Source: Nocardiopsis terrae | Lineage (GTDB): Bacteria > Actinomycetota > Actinomycetes > Streptosporangiales > Streptosporangiaceae | Length of the DNA: 64,000 nt | Assembly: GCF_014651695.1 (NCBI RefSeq) | Contig: NZ_BMXJ01000005.1 | Span: 573,415-637,414 of the forward strand | Reading direction: 5' to 3' | Part shown: one piece after another, positions 7,386-17,203 of the stretch | Position numbering within the stretch: position 1 is the first letter of the stretch | How the letters are laid out: the number at the start of each line of letters is the position of its first letter | Notes under the pieces: model-generated | Database searches by the model: none | What the model was told of the DNA's origin: nothing | The model's input: only the letters and a program-made list of their open reading frames with translations | Translations under genes and position numbers: made by a program

Positions 7386-8984
7386 TCACCGGCTTTCCAG
7401 CTGCTCCTTGGCGGTCAGCACCCCCTCCTCGAAACAGAGCTGGTAGAAGACCACGCTCTCGTCGAACATCCCCGAGCTGCTGCGGTAGTGGTCGCAGTCC
7501 GAATCCGCGGACACGAAGTCCTCCAGCTGGTCATCGCTCATCCCTGACGGGTACGGGGGCAGCACCTGGGCGAGGTCCTCCTCGCTGTCGCCGACGGAGA
7601 TCGCTGTGAAGTCCTCCGACGGCAGGGTGGTGTCCTCCAGAACCTGGGCGATGAGGGCGTAGACCACCCCGACCACGAGCATGACGACGACGACCGGCGC
7701 GGCGATCAGAGCCGCGGTCCACGGCCTGACCTTGCGCCGGGCCGCCCGTTGGAGTTCGTCGATCGCCCCGGCACCGCCCTCCTCCTCGTCCTCGGTCACC
7801 GATCCACCGTTCAGGGGCATGGCGGCGTACACCTGCCAGCCGTCCTCGTGCGGGCCGACGGTGAAGGACCCGCCCACCAGCCGGACACGCTCGCGCAGGC
7901 CGGTGAGCCCGTGCCCGCCGCCGACCGCGGGCACCGGCCCCCGCCCCCGGGCCGCGGTGTTGGTGACCCGCACCCGCAGGCGGGCGTCGTCCGCGTTCAG
8001 CCACACGGTCACCGGAGCACCCGGCGCGTACTTGGTGGCGTTGGTCAGGGATTCCTGCACGACCCGGTAGGCGGCGCGATCCACCATCGGCGGTAGTTCG
8101 CCGAACGGCCCCTCGCTCACAAGCGTGACCCGGACCCCGGAGTCACGGGCGCGTTCGACCAGGGCGGCGACGCTTTCCCCCGCGGGTGCGGTGGGAGCGG
8201 GTTCGGGCTCGCTGTCGGCGCGCAGCACCCCGATGATCTCGCGCAGGTGCGCGGTGGCCGAGACGGCGGTGGCGCGCAGGTCGGCGACCTCCTGACGGTG
8301 GTCCTCCCCCAGGTCCGGGGACATCTCCAGGGCTCCGGCCCGCAGGGCGATCAGGCTGAGTTCGTGGCCGAGCGAGTCGTGCATGTCCTGGGCGATCCGC
8401 GAGCGTTCCCGCAGGCGGGCCTGTTCGGCGGTGAGCCGCTGTTCGTGCTGGAGCTGCCGGGCGTGCTCCCACCCGGCGGCGCCCAGTTCGAGGTGCTGGC
8501 GCCGGTACACCCCCACCAGCCAGGGCAGGGCCGTGCAGAACACCAGAGCAGTCGCGGCGGTGACCCACAGCCCCGGGGTCTGCTCGCGCACGCTCAGCAC
8601 GTGCACCGCGACCACCAGGGACAGGAACACGAACAGCAGCACCGCGAGCCAGCCCCGGGACGAGCGGCGGCCGGCGAGATAGGACACGCAGGCCAGCAGG
8701 ACCAGGAAGGACTGTCCCCAGAGGGTGACGAACACGGCGAGGCAGGGTGCCAGCAGGGGGTAGGTGCGGGTGAGCACGATGGTCAGTCCCGCCAGGGCCG
8801 CGAAGACGAGCGCCCTCGCCATGACGTCGTAGCCCACGGCCGCGAAGGCGAAGAACTCGGCGGTCAGCAGCAGGCACACCCCGAGCCACAGCAGCGCGTC
8901 CCGCACGAGGGCGCCCCTGGTGGGCCAGCCGGGGGCGGGGGCCAGGGCCCGGCGAACGCCCCGGGACAGTTCGGCGTAGTCCAT
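7386..8984 (-). CDS. NarL/DesK-type sensor histidine kinase with extra C-terminal membrane segment and exported domain
   Basis: 532 residues. About five to six N-terminal transmembrane helices occupy residues 30-165. A HisKA_3 dimerization domain follows with the phospho-His in RIAQDMHDSLGHELSLIALR near residue 200, then an HATPase_c domain (ESLTNATKYAPGAPV and GGGHGLTGLRERV). Unlike ordinary members, the protein continues after the ATPase with an acidic linker, another membrane helix (AALIAAPVVVVMLVVGVVYA) and about 85 residues, including paired cysteines (SDCDHYRSS, YQLCFEEG), predicted to lie outside. It precedes the response regulator gene by 54 bp. Confidence 0.92.
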   Translation of the reverse strand: MDYAELSRGVRRALAPAPGWPTRGALVRDALLWLGVCLLLTAEFFAFAAVGYDVMARALVFAALAGLTIVLTRTYPLLAPCLAVFVTLWGQSFLVLLACVSYLAGRRSSRGWLAVLLFVFLSLVVAVHVLSVREQTPGLWVTAATALVFCTALPWLVGVYRRQHLELGAAGWEHARQLQHEQRLTAEQARLRERSRIAQDMHDSLGHELSLIALRAGALEMSPDLGEDHRQEVADLRATAVSATAHLREIIGVLRADSEPEPAPTAPAGESVAALVERARDSGVRVTLVSEGPFGELPPMVDRAAYRVVQESLTNATKYAPGAPVTVWLNADDARLRVRVTNTAARGRGPVPAVGGGHGLTGLRERVRLVGGSFTVGPHEDGWQVYAAMPLNGGSVTEDEEEGGAGAIDELQRAARRKVRPWTAALIAAPVVVVMLVVGVVYALIAQVLEDTTLPSEDFTAISVGDSEEDLAQVLPPYPSGMSDDQLEDFVSADSDCDHYRSSSGMFDESVVFYQLCFEEGVLTAKEQLESR

Positions 8985-9124
8985 GGGGGAAACCTACACA
9001 GACCGTGCGGGGCCCGGTCACCCACGAAAGTGAGCTCCGTACCCCTCCCACGGCAGTCCACCTATCATGGGATGGTTTGCGACCGAGGGCGACGGCAAGG
9101 CAACACGACACAGAACGAGGCTGG

Positions 9125-10384
9125 ATGTCACCTCTGGAAACCCTGCGGCGGATGAACCGGATCGCCGGTTGGCCCCTGCTCCTCGCCACCTTCCTGGCCC
9201 GGCTGCCCGTCTCGATGACCCTGATCGGGCTGCTCACCCTCGTCACCAGCACCACCGGGAGCGTCGCCGCGGCCGGGCTGGTCTCGGGCGCCTTCGCGCT
9301 CGGCGAGACCGTGGGCGGACCGGTCATCGCCCGCTTCGCCGACCGGCACGGGCAACGCGTCCCGGTCCTGGCCGCCGCCGTCCTCGACACCGCACTGATC
9401 GCCCTCCTCGTCGCCGCCGTCACGACCGGCGCGCCCCTGCCCGCCCTGGTGGCGCTCGCCGCCGTCGGCGGGCTGTGCATGCCCCAGGTGGGGCCGATGG
9501 CACGCACCCGCTGGGTGGTACTGATCCGGAAGGGCGCCGACCGGGGAGCGGAGCGCGAACGCTCGGTGTCGGCCGCGATGTCCGTGGAGGGCGTTCTGGA
9601 CGAGGCCTCGTTCGTCCTGGGCCCCGCTCTGGTCGGCCTCCTCACCCTCACCCTCTCGCCCTCGGCGAGCGTGCTCGGCGCGGCCGTCCTGATCGGTGTG
9701 TTCGGGGCCGTGTTCGCCCTGCACCCCACCGCCACCGCAGGGTCGGCCCCCGTGCGCGGGGCCGCGGGCCGGATCGCCCGCCCGGCCCTGCTCCTGCTCG
9801 CCGTGCCGATGTTCTGCCAGGGCCTGTTCTTCGGCGGGATGTCCACCGGGGTGACCGCCTTCGCGGACAACGCCGGGCACGGCGACCTGTCCGGCCTGAT
9901 GTACGCGGTGATGGGCTCCAGCAGCGCCGTCGCCGGTCTGATGATGGCCTCGCTGCCGGTGGGCTTCTCACTGACCGCACGGACCAGGGTGGCGGCGGGC
10001 GGCCTGGCCCTGCTCACCCTCCCCCTGTACCTGGACCACGGGCCGGCGACCCTCGCGGTCACCATCTTCGTCCTGGGGGTGGCGATCGGACCGCACCTGG
10101 TGAGCCTGTTCGGACTGATCGAGCGGGCCGCCCCGCCCAGCCGCCTGTCCCAGTCGATGGCGATCATCCTGAGCAGCCTGATCCTGGGGCAGTCCCTGGG
10201 CTCCATGGCCTCGGGCGCCCTGGCCGACTCCTACGGCCACCAGGGCGCGTTCGCGCTGGCCACGGCGGGCGGTGTGATCTCGTTCGCGGTGACCACCCTG
10301 ATACTGCGCGGCCGCTGGTACGAGCGCGGAACCAAGGGCCCCGAGGCTCCCGTGACCAAGGACACCGGGGTCACCGCGATCTGA
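9125..10384 (+). CDS. MFS transporter
   Basis: 419 residues from the ATG at 9125, which has a GAGG site just upstream. About twelve hydrophobic helices are visible, with an A-motif-like loop (ARFADRHGQRVPV) after helix 2 or 3 and the second-half equivalent. It is a proton-driven exporter of unknown substrate, and the general look is that of a drug-efflux member. It is transcribed divergently from the histidine kinase, so the two-component system may control it; that is inference. Confidence 0.88.
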   Translation: MSPLETLRRMNRIAGWPLLLATFLARLPVSMTLIGLLTLVTSTTGSVAAAGLVSGAFALGETVGGPVIARFADRHGQRVPVLAAAVLDTALIALLVAAVTTGAPLPALVALAAVGGLCMPQVGPMARTRWVVLIRKGADRGAERERSVSAAMSVEGVLDEASFVLGPALVGLLTLTLSPSASVLGAAVLIGVFGAVFALHPTATAGSAPVRGAAGRIARPALLLLAVPMFCQGLFFGGMSTGVTAFADNAGHGDLSGLMYAVMGSSSAVAGLMMASLPVGFSLTARTRVAAGGLALLTLPLYLDHGPATLAVTIFVLGVAIGPHLVSLFGLIERAAPPSRLSQSMAIILSSLILGQSLGSMASGALADSYGHQGAFALATAGGVISFAVTTLILRGRWYERGTKGPEAPVTKDTGVTAI

Positions 10385-10446
10385 GGTGTTAAGTACGCGT
10401 TAAGGAGTCGCGCGGAGGGCGCCCGGCTCGTCTAGCCTCGGGAAAC

Positions 10447-10920
10447 GTGCTTGAGATGTTCAAGGCGCTGGCTCCACGCGCCCGACTCCGCTTCGCCCCC
10501 TCCCCTTCCGCTCCACCGCTGACCGGTCTGGGGCGTGTGACGCTCTCCGTGCGCGACCACGAGGAGAGCGCGCACTTCTACCGATCCGTCCTCGGATTCC
10601 GCCCGGAACGACGGGAATGCCGGGAGGGGGTCCTGCGCAGCGGGTTCAGCCACCCCTGCGGCGCGCTCATCGACCTCGTCCAGTACCCGGACAACTTCAA
10701 GGGGCGCTTCGACCACCGCCGCTGCGGCCTGGACCGCCTCACCCTGACCGTGGCCAACCTGGGCCACCTGGAGGCCTGGGAGGACCGCTTCACCCGGCTC
10801 GACGTGGAGCACACCCCCGTCTTCCACGGCGAGGAGGGGTCCACTCTGGTCTTCCACGACCCCGACGGCACCGAGCTGGCACTGTTCGCCCCCGCCGAAC
10901 TCGACGCCGGGGAGGACTGA
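10447..10920 (+). CDS. VOC family (glyoxalase/bleomycin-resistance fold) protein
   Basis: 157 residues. A single VOC module, from GRVTLSVRDHEESAHFYRSV to VFHDPDGTELALFAP, pairs two beta-alpha-beta-beta-beta units. Residues at metal-ligand positions are not clear enough to name an enzyme. The start is taken as the GTG at 10447 because TAGCCT at 10433-10438 is spaced like a -10 element for a leaderless or near-leaderless transcript; the ATG at 10456 is an alternative. Confidence 0.8.
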   Translation: MLEMFKALAPRARLRFAPSPSAPPLTGLGRVTLSVRDHEESAHFYRSVLGFRPERRECREGVLRSGFSHPCGALIDLVQYPDNFKGRFDHRRCGLDRLTLTVANLGHLEAWEDRFTRLDVEHTPVFHGEEGSTLVFHDPDGTELALFAPAELDAGED

Positions 10921-10938
10921 GGCCGTCCGCGGACGGCC
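10921..10938. terminator. Perfect 18-bp palindrome after the VOC gene
   Basis: GGCCGTCCG followed by its exact complement, directly after the VOC stop codon and downstream of the converging DeoR gene. It is a likely bidirectional terminator. Confidence 0.55.
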
Positions 10939-10996
10939 CCCACGCGGGCTGCCGGTCACGCCCCCGGCCGGCGGCGCCCTCCAGACACGCGCCGGG

Positions 10997-11767
10997 TCAG
11001 TCGCTTCCCACCGTCCTCAGGCGCACGTCGCGCTCGCCGAGCTCCTCCACCGCGGAGCGCGGCAGCCGGTCGTCGGTGATGATCAGGTCGAACTCCTCCA
11101 GGCGGGCCACCCTGAAGGTGCCGAACTTGCCGTACTTGGTGCTGTCCACCACCAGGACGCTCTTGGAGGCGATGCGCAGCAGTTCCTGCTTGGCGATCAC
11201 CTTGGCCTCGGAGGGGGTCGTCGAACCGCGTTCGGCGTCCCAGGAACTGCTCGCGATGAACGCGAGGTCGACGTTGACCTGGCGCAGGAAGTCCGCGGTG
11301 AACTGACCGACCGAGGAGTGGTCGGAGTGCGACACCACGCCCCCTGTGTGGATCAACTCGATCCCCGGGTACTCCATCAGGTGTCCGACGACGTTGAAGT
11401 CGCTGGTGATGACTGTCAGCCCCACCTTGTCGGTGAGCAGCGGCACCATCTGGAGGGTGGTGGTGCCCGCGTCGAGGTAGATGGTGAAGTTCTCCCGCAC
11501 CAGCTCGGCCGCGGCACGCGCTATCGCCCGTTTGGCGGGCACCTCCAACTGGGCCTTGGCCAGGTAGGACGGCTCGCTCTTGAGCCGGGCGGCCAGCCGC
11601 ACGCCACCGGTGACCGACAGGACCTTGCCGTCGTTCTCCAGGGCCTGGATGTCGCGGCGTACCGTCATGTGGGAGACGGACAGCATCGACGTGAGCTCGT
11701 TGATACTCAACACGTGCCGCTCCTGGAGGAGCTTCAGGATGTGCTCTCGCCGTTGGTCCGGGATCAT
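10997..11767 (-). CDS. DeoR family transcriptional regulator
   Basis: 256 residues from the ATG at 11767, preceded by a GAGG site; upstream in-frame codons lack the family start. The N-terminal DeoR helix-turn-helix is RREHILKLLQERHVLSINEL with SVSHMTVRRDIQALENDGK. The C-terminal DeoRC sugar-phosphate sensor domain has the family segments YLDAGTTTLQMVPLL and KYGKFGTFRVARLEEFDLII. These regulators respond to phosphorylated sugars. It is divergent from the glycerophosphodiesterase-like gene, with a shared 233-bp control region. Confidence 0.93.
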   Translation of the reverse strand: MIPDQRREHILKLLQERHVLSINELTSMLSVSHMTVRRDIQALENDGKVLSVTGGVRLAARLKSEPSYLAKAQLEVPAKRAIARAAAELVRENFTIYLDAGTTTLQMVPLLTDKVGLTVITSDFNVVGHLMEYPGIELIHTGGVVSHSDHSSVGQFTADFLRQVNVDLAFIASSSWDAERGSTTPSEAKVIAKQELLRIASKSVLVVDSTKYGKFGTFRVARLEEFDLIITDDRLPRSAVEELGERDVRLRTVGSD

Positions 11768-12000
11768 CGTTCGCCTCACACTCGGGGGCCGGCCTGACGG
11801 GTGCCGTGCGGTCACGACACCCGGTAACAAAGTTTCCCAGGTCGCTGCGTCCGGAACAGCGCCCACACGACGTGAGACCGCTCGCAATCCCGGTGCGGCG
11901 GCCCCGCGCACCGCACCGCGCGAGCGGACACAGGCCGTCTTGGTAGGCGTTTTTCCTGTTTACGCCACATGCCGCGATGCTTTTTGCCACTCTTGACTGT

Positions 12001-12723
12001 ATGACGCTGTCCATCGCACTACGCGGAGACACCGCACGATTCCCGGGCAACACGCTCCCGGCCCTGCGTTCAGCCTTGCGCGCCGGAGCCGACCTGGTCA
12101 AGATCGACGTCCACCTGACCTCGGACGGATACCCGGTCCTGGTGGACGAGCGCGTCGTGACCGCCCCGGGCTCCCCGCCCCGCCAGATCGGGGAGCTGAC
12201 CCTGGCCGAAGTCGCCGGGACCCGCGACGACGTGGAACGGCGGGTGCCCACACTGATGGAGGTGTTGGCCGAGTTCTGCGGCCGGGACGCCTCCCCGCTG
12301 TTGGTCGACGCGGCCGCTCCGGAGGCCGCGCTGGCCGCCGACACGGTCCTGCGTGAGCACGGCTTCGGCGACCAGGCGCTGTTCACCGGCCCCCTGGAGA
12401 CGCTCCAGGCCCTGCGGGGCCGCCGCCCCGACGCACGGCTGATGCTGGCGTGGGACCAACCCGGTCCGCCGCCGGAGGAGGTGGTCCGCACGTTGCGCCC
12501 GGCGTTCCTGGGAACGCACTACACCCTGTTGGACCGGGAGACAGTGGGTGAGATACACCGGTTCGGCTATCGGATCGCCGCCTGGACGGTGAACGAGTTC
12601 CCCGAGATGGCCCGCCTGATCGGCATGGGTGTGGACGCCCTCGCCACCGAACGCGTCGACGACCTGGTGTCGTTGACCACCGGACGGGCACAGGGTGCGG
12701 CCGTCGCACCAGGCCCGGCCTGA
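12001..12723 (+). CDS. Glycerophosphodiester phosphodiesterase-like protein lacking catalytic residues
   Basis: 240 residues from the ATG at 12001. The GDPD TIM-barrel is recognisable: ALRGDTARFPGNTLPALRSA, GADLVKIDVHLTSDGYPVL and AAWTVNEFPEMARLIGMGVD. The residues needed for catalysis are replaced. The usual HRG is LRG, the Glu of the P-E-N-T motif is Gly, the first acid of the E-x-D metal pair is Lys, and the His-Asp after the third strand reads Val-Asp. The frame is intact with normal codon bias, so it looks like a maintained pseudoenzyme rather than a decaying gene. It lies divergent from a DeoR regulator. Confidence 0.8.
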   Translation: MTLSIALRGDTARFPGNTLPALRSALRAGADLVKIDVHLTSDGYPVLVDERVVTAPGSPPRQIGELTLAEVAGTRDDVERRVPTLMEVLAEFCGRDASPLLVDAAAPEAALAADTVLREHGFGDQALFTGPLETLQALRGRRPDARLMLAWDQPGPPPEEVVRTLRPAFLGTHYTLLDRETVGEIHRFGYRIAAWTVNEFPEMARLIGMGVDALATERVDDLVSLTTGRAQGAAVAPGPA

Positions 12724-12727
12724 ACCC

Positions 12728-12748
12728 GCACCCCGGCGGGCGGGGTGC
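12728..12748 (+). terminator. Hairpin after the GDPD-like gene
   Basis: GCACCCC (12728-12734) pairs with GGGGTGC (12742-12748), starting four bases past the stop codon. Confidence 0.5.
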
Positions 12749-12805
12749 CTGAAAAGCCACCGACCCGCGCCTGCACGGCGCAGGACAACTACGAGAAACC
12801 AAGGG

Positions 12806-13426
12806 ATGACGGCCGACCTCTCCCCTCACGCGCTTCGCACGACGGCACCCGTACTGGACTGCGCGGCCCGGCTGTTCGCCGAACACGGTTCCCGGGGCAT
12901 GGCCATGTCCGACCTGACCCGCCGGCTCGCCGCCGAGACCGGCACCGACGCGGCGTGTCTCAGGCGCGCCTTCCCCACCAGGTTCGACCTGTCCTACGCC
13001 GTCGTGTTGCGCGCCACCCGCGAACGCGTCAACGGCCAACTGGCCGCCGACGTCCCCGCACGGGCGCCCACCGAACGCATGTCCGACCTCGTCCACCGGC
13101 ACGTGAGCTCCGGCTGGAGGCACCGGACCGCCATCGCCCTCAGCCAGGAACTCCTACCGACCCTGCGGGCCATCCACCCCGCCAGGCACCGCGAGGTCAG
13201 CTCACTGCACCGGGCCTTCCGCGAGCACGTCCACGAGATCATCTCGGCCGGGGTCGCCGCCGACCAGTTCCGGATCCGCGACGCCGGCAGGGCCACGGAC
13301 ACCGTCCTCGAAACCTTCGACTCACTCCTGCACTGGTACGAACCCGGGGCCGGGCTCAGCCTCAACGACCTCGGCGGGGTCTACGTCGACCTGGTGATCC
13401 ACCACCACCTGCGCGGCCCGCGCTGA
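12806..13426 (+). CDS. TetR family transcriptional regulator
   Basis: 206 residues from the ATG at 12806. The N-terminal DNA-binding domain reads VLDCAARLFAEHGSRGMAMS and continues with RRAFPTRFDLSYAVVLRATRE in place of the usual recognition-helix end. The C-terminal half is helical and carries FDSLLHWYEPGAGLSLNDLG, typical of TetR proteins related to KstR2-type regulators. Ligand and target are unknown. It converges on the SGNH hydrolase gene 16 bp away. Confidence 0.85.
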   Translation: MTADLSPHALRTTAPVLDCAARLFAEHGSRGMAMSDLTRRLAAETGTDAACLRRAFPTRFDLSYAVVLRATRERVNGQLAADVPARAPTERMSDLVHRHVSSGWRHRTAIALSQELLPTLRAIHPARHREVSSLHRAFREHVHEIISAGVAADQFRIRDAGRATDTVLETFDSLLHWYEPGAGLSLNDLGGVYVDLVIHHHLRGPR

Positions 13427-13442
13427 CCGCGCCCCGGCCGGG

Positions 13443-15434
13443 TCAGCCGCCGACCAGCTCGTACAGGTCCACCGACTCCGCGATCGCCCGCAACCCGGCC
13501 TCGTTGGGGTGCAGGTGGTCGCCGGAGTCGTACTCCGGGCGCAGCCTCTCCGGAGCCTGCGGGTCCCGCAACACCCTGTCGAAGTCCCACACCCCGTCGA
13601 AGAGCGAGTCCGGCTCCAGGGCCTGTTCACGCAGGTGGGCGTTGACCCGCTGCCGCCCCTGCTCCACCTCGGCGGTGCAGCGGGACTCCCCCGCGCACGG
13701 CACCAGGGTCGCCACGAACACCCGCACGTCGTACTCGTGCGCGGTGTCGGCCAGACGCCCCAGACCCGCCACCACCACGTCCGGGGGCACTCCCCAGCGC
13801 AGATCGTTGATCCCCGCGAAGACCACCACCGACTCCACCCCGTTCTGGGAGAACACGTCGCGCTGTGCCCGGTGCAGCATGCTCACACCGCTGGAGTAGA
13901 CGGACACGCCCTCCCCCGGGTAGCCGTCCGAGGTGACCCGGTTTCCCGCGATCCCGAGGTTGAGCACTCCCAGGTTCGGCAGGTCCCTGCTGGCGTGCAG
14001 GCGCGAGCTGAGCACGTCGGGCCAGCGCGTGTAGGTGTCCCGGCCGGAGCCGATGCCGTCGGTGATGGAGTCGCCGTAGGCCACCACCGTGCCCGGCCCG
14101 TCGAGCACCTCGATCCCGGTGAGGAAGGGCCACTGCTCCACCACACCCGTGAACGGCTGTCCCGTCCTGTCCAGGGTCTGGTCCCCGCTGCCCGGAACAC
14201 TCGTGTAGTTGGTGTCCACCGACGCGTAGTGGATCGGGGCGGCCGTCACCCGCTCGGGCAGGTGGATGCTGACCAGGACCTCGGTCTGCGGCGGCAGGAA
14301 GATGTCGACCGGGTCGCTGACCAGTCTTCCCCCGGCCGGGATCACCGCTTCGGGGTCCCCGTCGAAGGTGAGCGCAACCGCATCGCCCCGAGTCGCCGCC
14401 CCTTCCGAGCGCAGCGCCACCGAGGCCGCTCCGAGGGCGACGGGGCGGGAGGCGAAGGTGTTGTCGAACCGGATCCGTGCCTTGCGGCCGCCCGTGGTGG
14501 TGCGCGCCGTCAGACGCAGCGTCTGGTCCTGCCAGGGGCCCACCTCCGAGTATCCGGAGGTGGCCCGGGCCCAGGTCCCGGTCCACTCCTGCGCCGCCGG
14601 ACGTGCCCCCACGGAGAACACGTGCAGCCTCGCCTCGCTGTCGCGGACCGTGGGCAGGACGACGTGGTCGATCTCGCGGTGGGGGTCCACCGGGACGGAG
14701 CGGGCGTACAGGCGCACGGCACCGATGGCGCCCTGCCCGAAACCCGTGGCCGAGTTGGCGTAGGGCAGGGAGAGGGCCGCGTCACCGGCCGGTCCGGCCG
14801 CCCAGTCCGGCACCGCGAGCGGGAAGTCCTGTGTGCTGCTGTCGGCGTAGACCACCCGCCCGGAACCACGGACGTCCGCGCCGGTGCCGTCGGTCCTGGT
14901 GCCGGTCGCCAGGAAGGTCAGGGAGCGCAGGCGGGCGGGCTCGGAGGCGAGCGCCACGGACTGGCCGTCGGAGACCAGGTGGTCGGGGCGGCCCGGACCG
15001 TAGGCGGGCAGTTCGAGCGGCGTGTCCAGGAGGAAGACCTCTCCCGAGGGGTGCCAACCCGCCGCGGCGAGGGTGCGGGCGGACAGGCTGTTGCCCGCCC
15101 CGTCGAGGTCCGCGGTGCCCGCGGACCCGTCCTGGGAGATGCCGACGCGGTTCAGCAGGTCGGCCAGCGGTCGGGCCGCGGGTTCGTCCTGTCGGCCGGA
15201 GGGCCGGGCGGTCACGTCCGAGGTGACCGTGGTGTTGAAGGCGGCCAGGACGAGCAGGGCCACGGCGGCTACGGAGACGGCCCTGAGCACGTGGTCCCAG
15301 ACCGAGCTCCGCCGGTGTGTGCCGTCCGCCCCCGTTCGGCCCCCGTCCACCACACGCCTTCCTCCCCGGCTGTACCTGTCCGCTGAACTGTCCGACGGCC
15401 CCGGCCGCGCGGTGGTTTCCGAGACGCGTGACAC
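13443..15434 (-). CDS. Membrane-anchored or secreted SGNH/GDSL hydrolase
   Basis: 663 residues. A basic cytoplasmic N-terminus is followed by one hydrophobic segment at about residues 48-68, then a beta-rich region, and a C-terminal SGNH hydrolase domain. The catalytic blocks are VVAYGDSITDGIGSG (Ser), GIAGNRV (Gly), GINDL (Asn) and GDHLHPNEAG (Asp/His). The fold is that of extracellular esterases or lipases acting on acyl or acetyl esters. The large N-terminal beta-rich part resembles carbohydrate-binding or jelly-roll modules. The start codon (GTG at 15434) is uncertain because several in-frame starts exist before the membrane segment. Confidence 0.88.
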   Translation of the reverse strand: MSRVSETTARPGPSDSSADRYSRGGRRVVDGGRTGADGTHRRSSVWDHVLRAVSVAAVALLVLAAFNTTVTSDVTARPSGRQDEPAARPLADLLNRVGISQDGSAGTADLDGAGNSLSARTLAAAGWHPSGEVFLLDTPLELPAYGPGRPDHLVSDGQSVALASEPARLRSLTFLATGTRTDGTGADVRGSGRVVYADSSTQDFPLAVPDWAAGPAGDAALSLPYANSATGFGQGAIGAVRLYARSVPVDPHREIDHVVLPTVRDSEARLHVFSVGARPAAQEWTGTWARATSGYSEVGPWQDQTLRLTARTTTGGRKARIRFDNTFASRPVALGAASVALRSEGAATRGDAVALTFDGDPEAVIPAGGRLVSDPVDIFLPPQTEVLVSIHLPERVTAAPIHYASVDTNYTSVPGSGDQTLDRTGQPFTGVVEQWPFLTGIEVLDGPGTVVAYGDSITDGIGSGRDTYTRWPDVLSSRLHASRDLPNLGVLNLGIAGNRVTSDGYPGEGVSVYSSGVSMLHRAQRDVFSQNGVESVVVFAGINDLRWGVPPDVVVAGLGRLADTAHEYDVRVFVATLVPCAGESRCTAEVEQGRQRVNAHLREQALEPDSLFDGVWDFDRVLRDPQAPERLRPEYDSGDHLHPNEAGLRAIAESVDLYELVGG

Positions 15435-15705
15435 GGCGGTCTCCGACCGGCGGCCAGTTTAGGGGAGGGCCTCGTCCGACTGCGCGGGGAAGGGCTCCGA
15501 CGTTGTCCGTTTACGGACGCGAACCTGGTCTTCACTGGACGCGTGCCTCCCGAAAACCAGAAAAAGAAGCCATTCGGACAAACGCCACGAAAAGCGAGAG
15601 AGGCGACACAGGCCACCCTGGCGCGAGAATTGGAAGGGTGGTGCGCCGACGGCCGAGGAGAGCCGTGGGCGCGGCGTGGAGGGGGTTCCACGCTGGTGAG
15701 AGGGG

Positions 15706-17030
<1,325 letters not shown>

Positions 17031-17082
17031 GGACTCTCCCGGCCGCTCCGGTCCGGGCCCTGACGACCGTTCGGGCGACGAT

Positions 17083-17111
17083 GGGCACGCCCCCGCCACG
17101 GGGGCGTGCCC
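17083..17111 (+). terminator. Perfect 13-bp stem terminator after mdh
   Basis: Arms 17083-17095 and 17099-17111 are exactly complementary around a 3-nt loop, 52 bp past the mdh stop. Confidence 0.75.
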
Positions 17112-17203
17112 GCCGTGTCGTGCGGAGCCGTCCCGGAGCCCGTGAGGGGGCGAACACCTCCTCGTGTCCCCAAGGGTGTCGGGGAGCGGGCAGTATAGAG
17201 ACC

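Noticed and set aside
11977..12000. Upstream start for the GDPD-like protein
   Set aside because: The extra eight residues are not family-like and the ATG at 12001 places the first barrel strand correctly.
15505..15518. Perfect palindrome GTCCGT-TT-ACGGAC as an operator
   Set aside because: It lies 71 bp upstream of the SGNH gene start and could be regulatory, but there is no family match or promoter overlap to support it.
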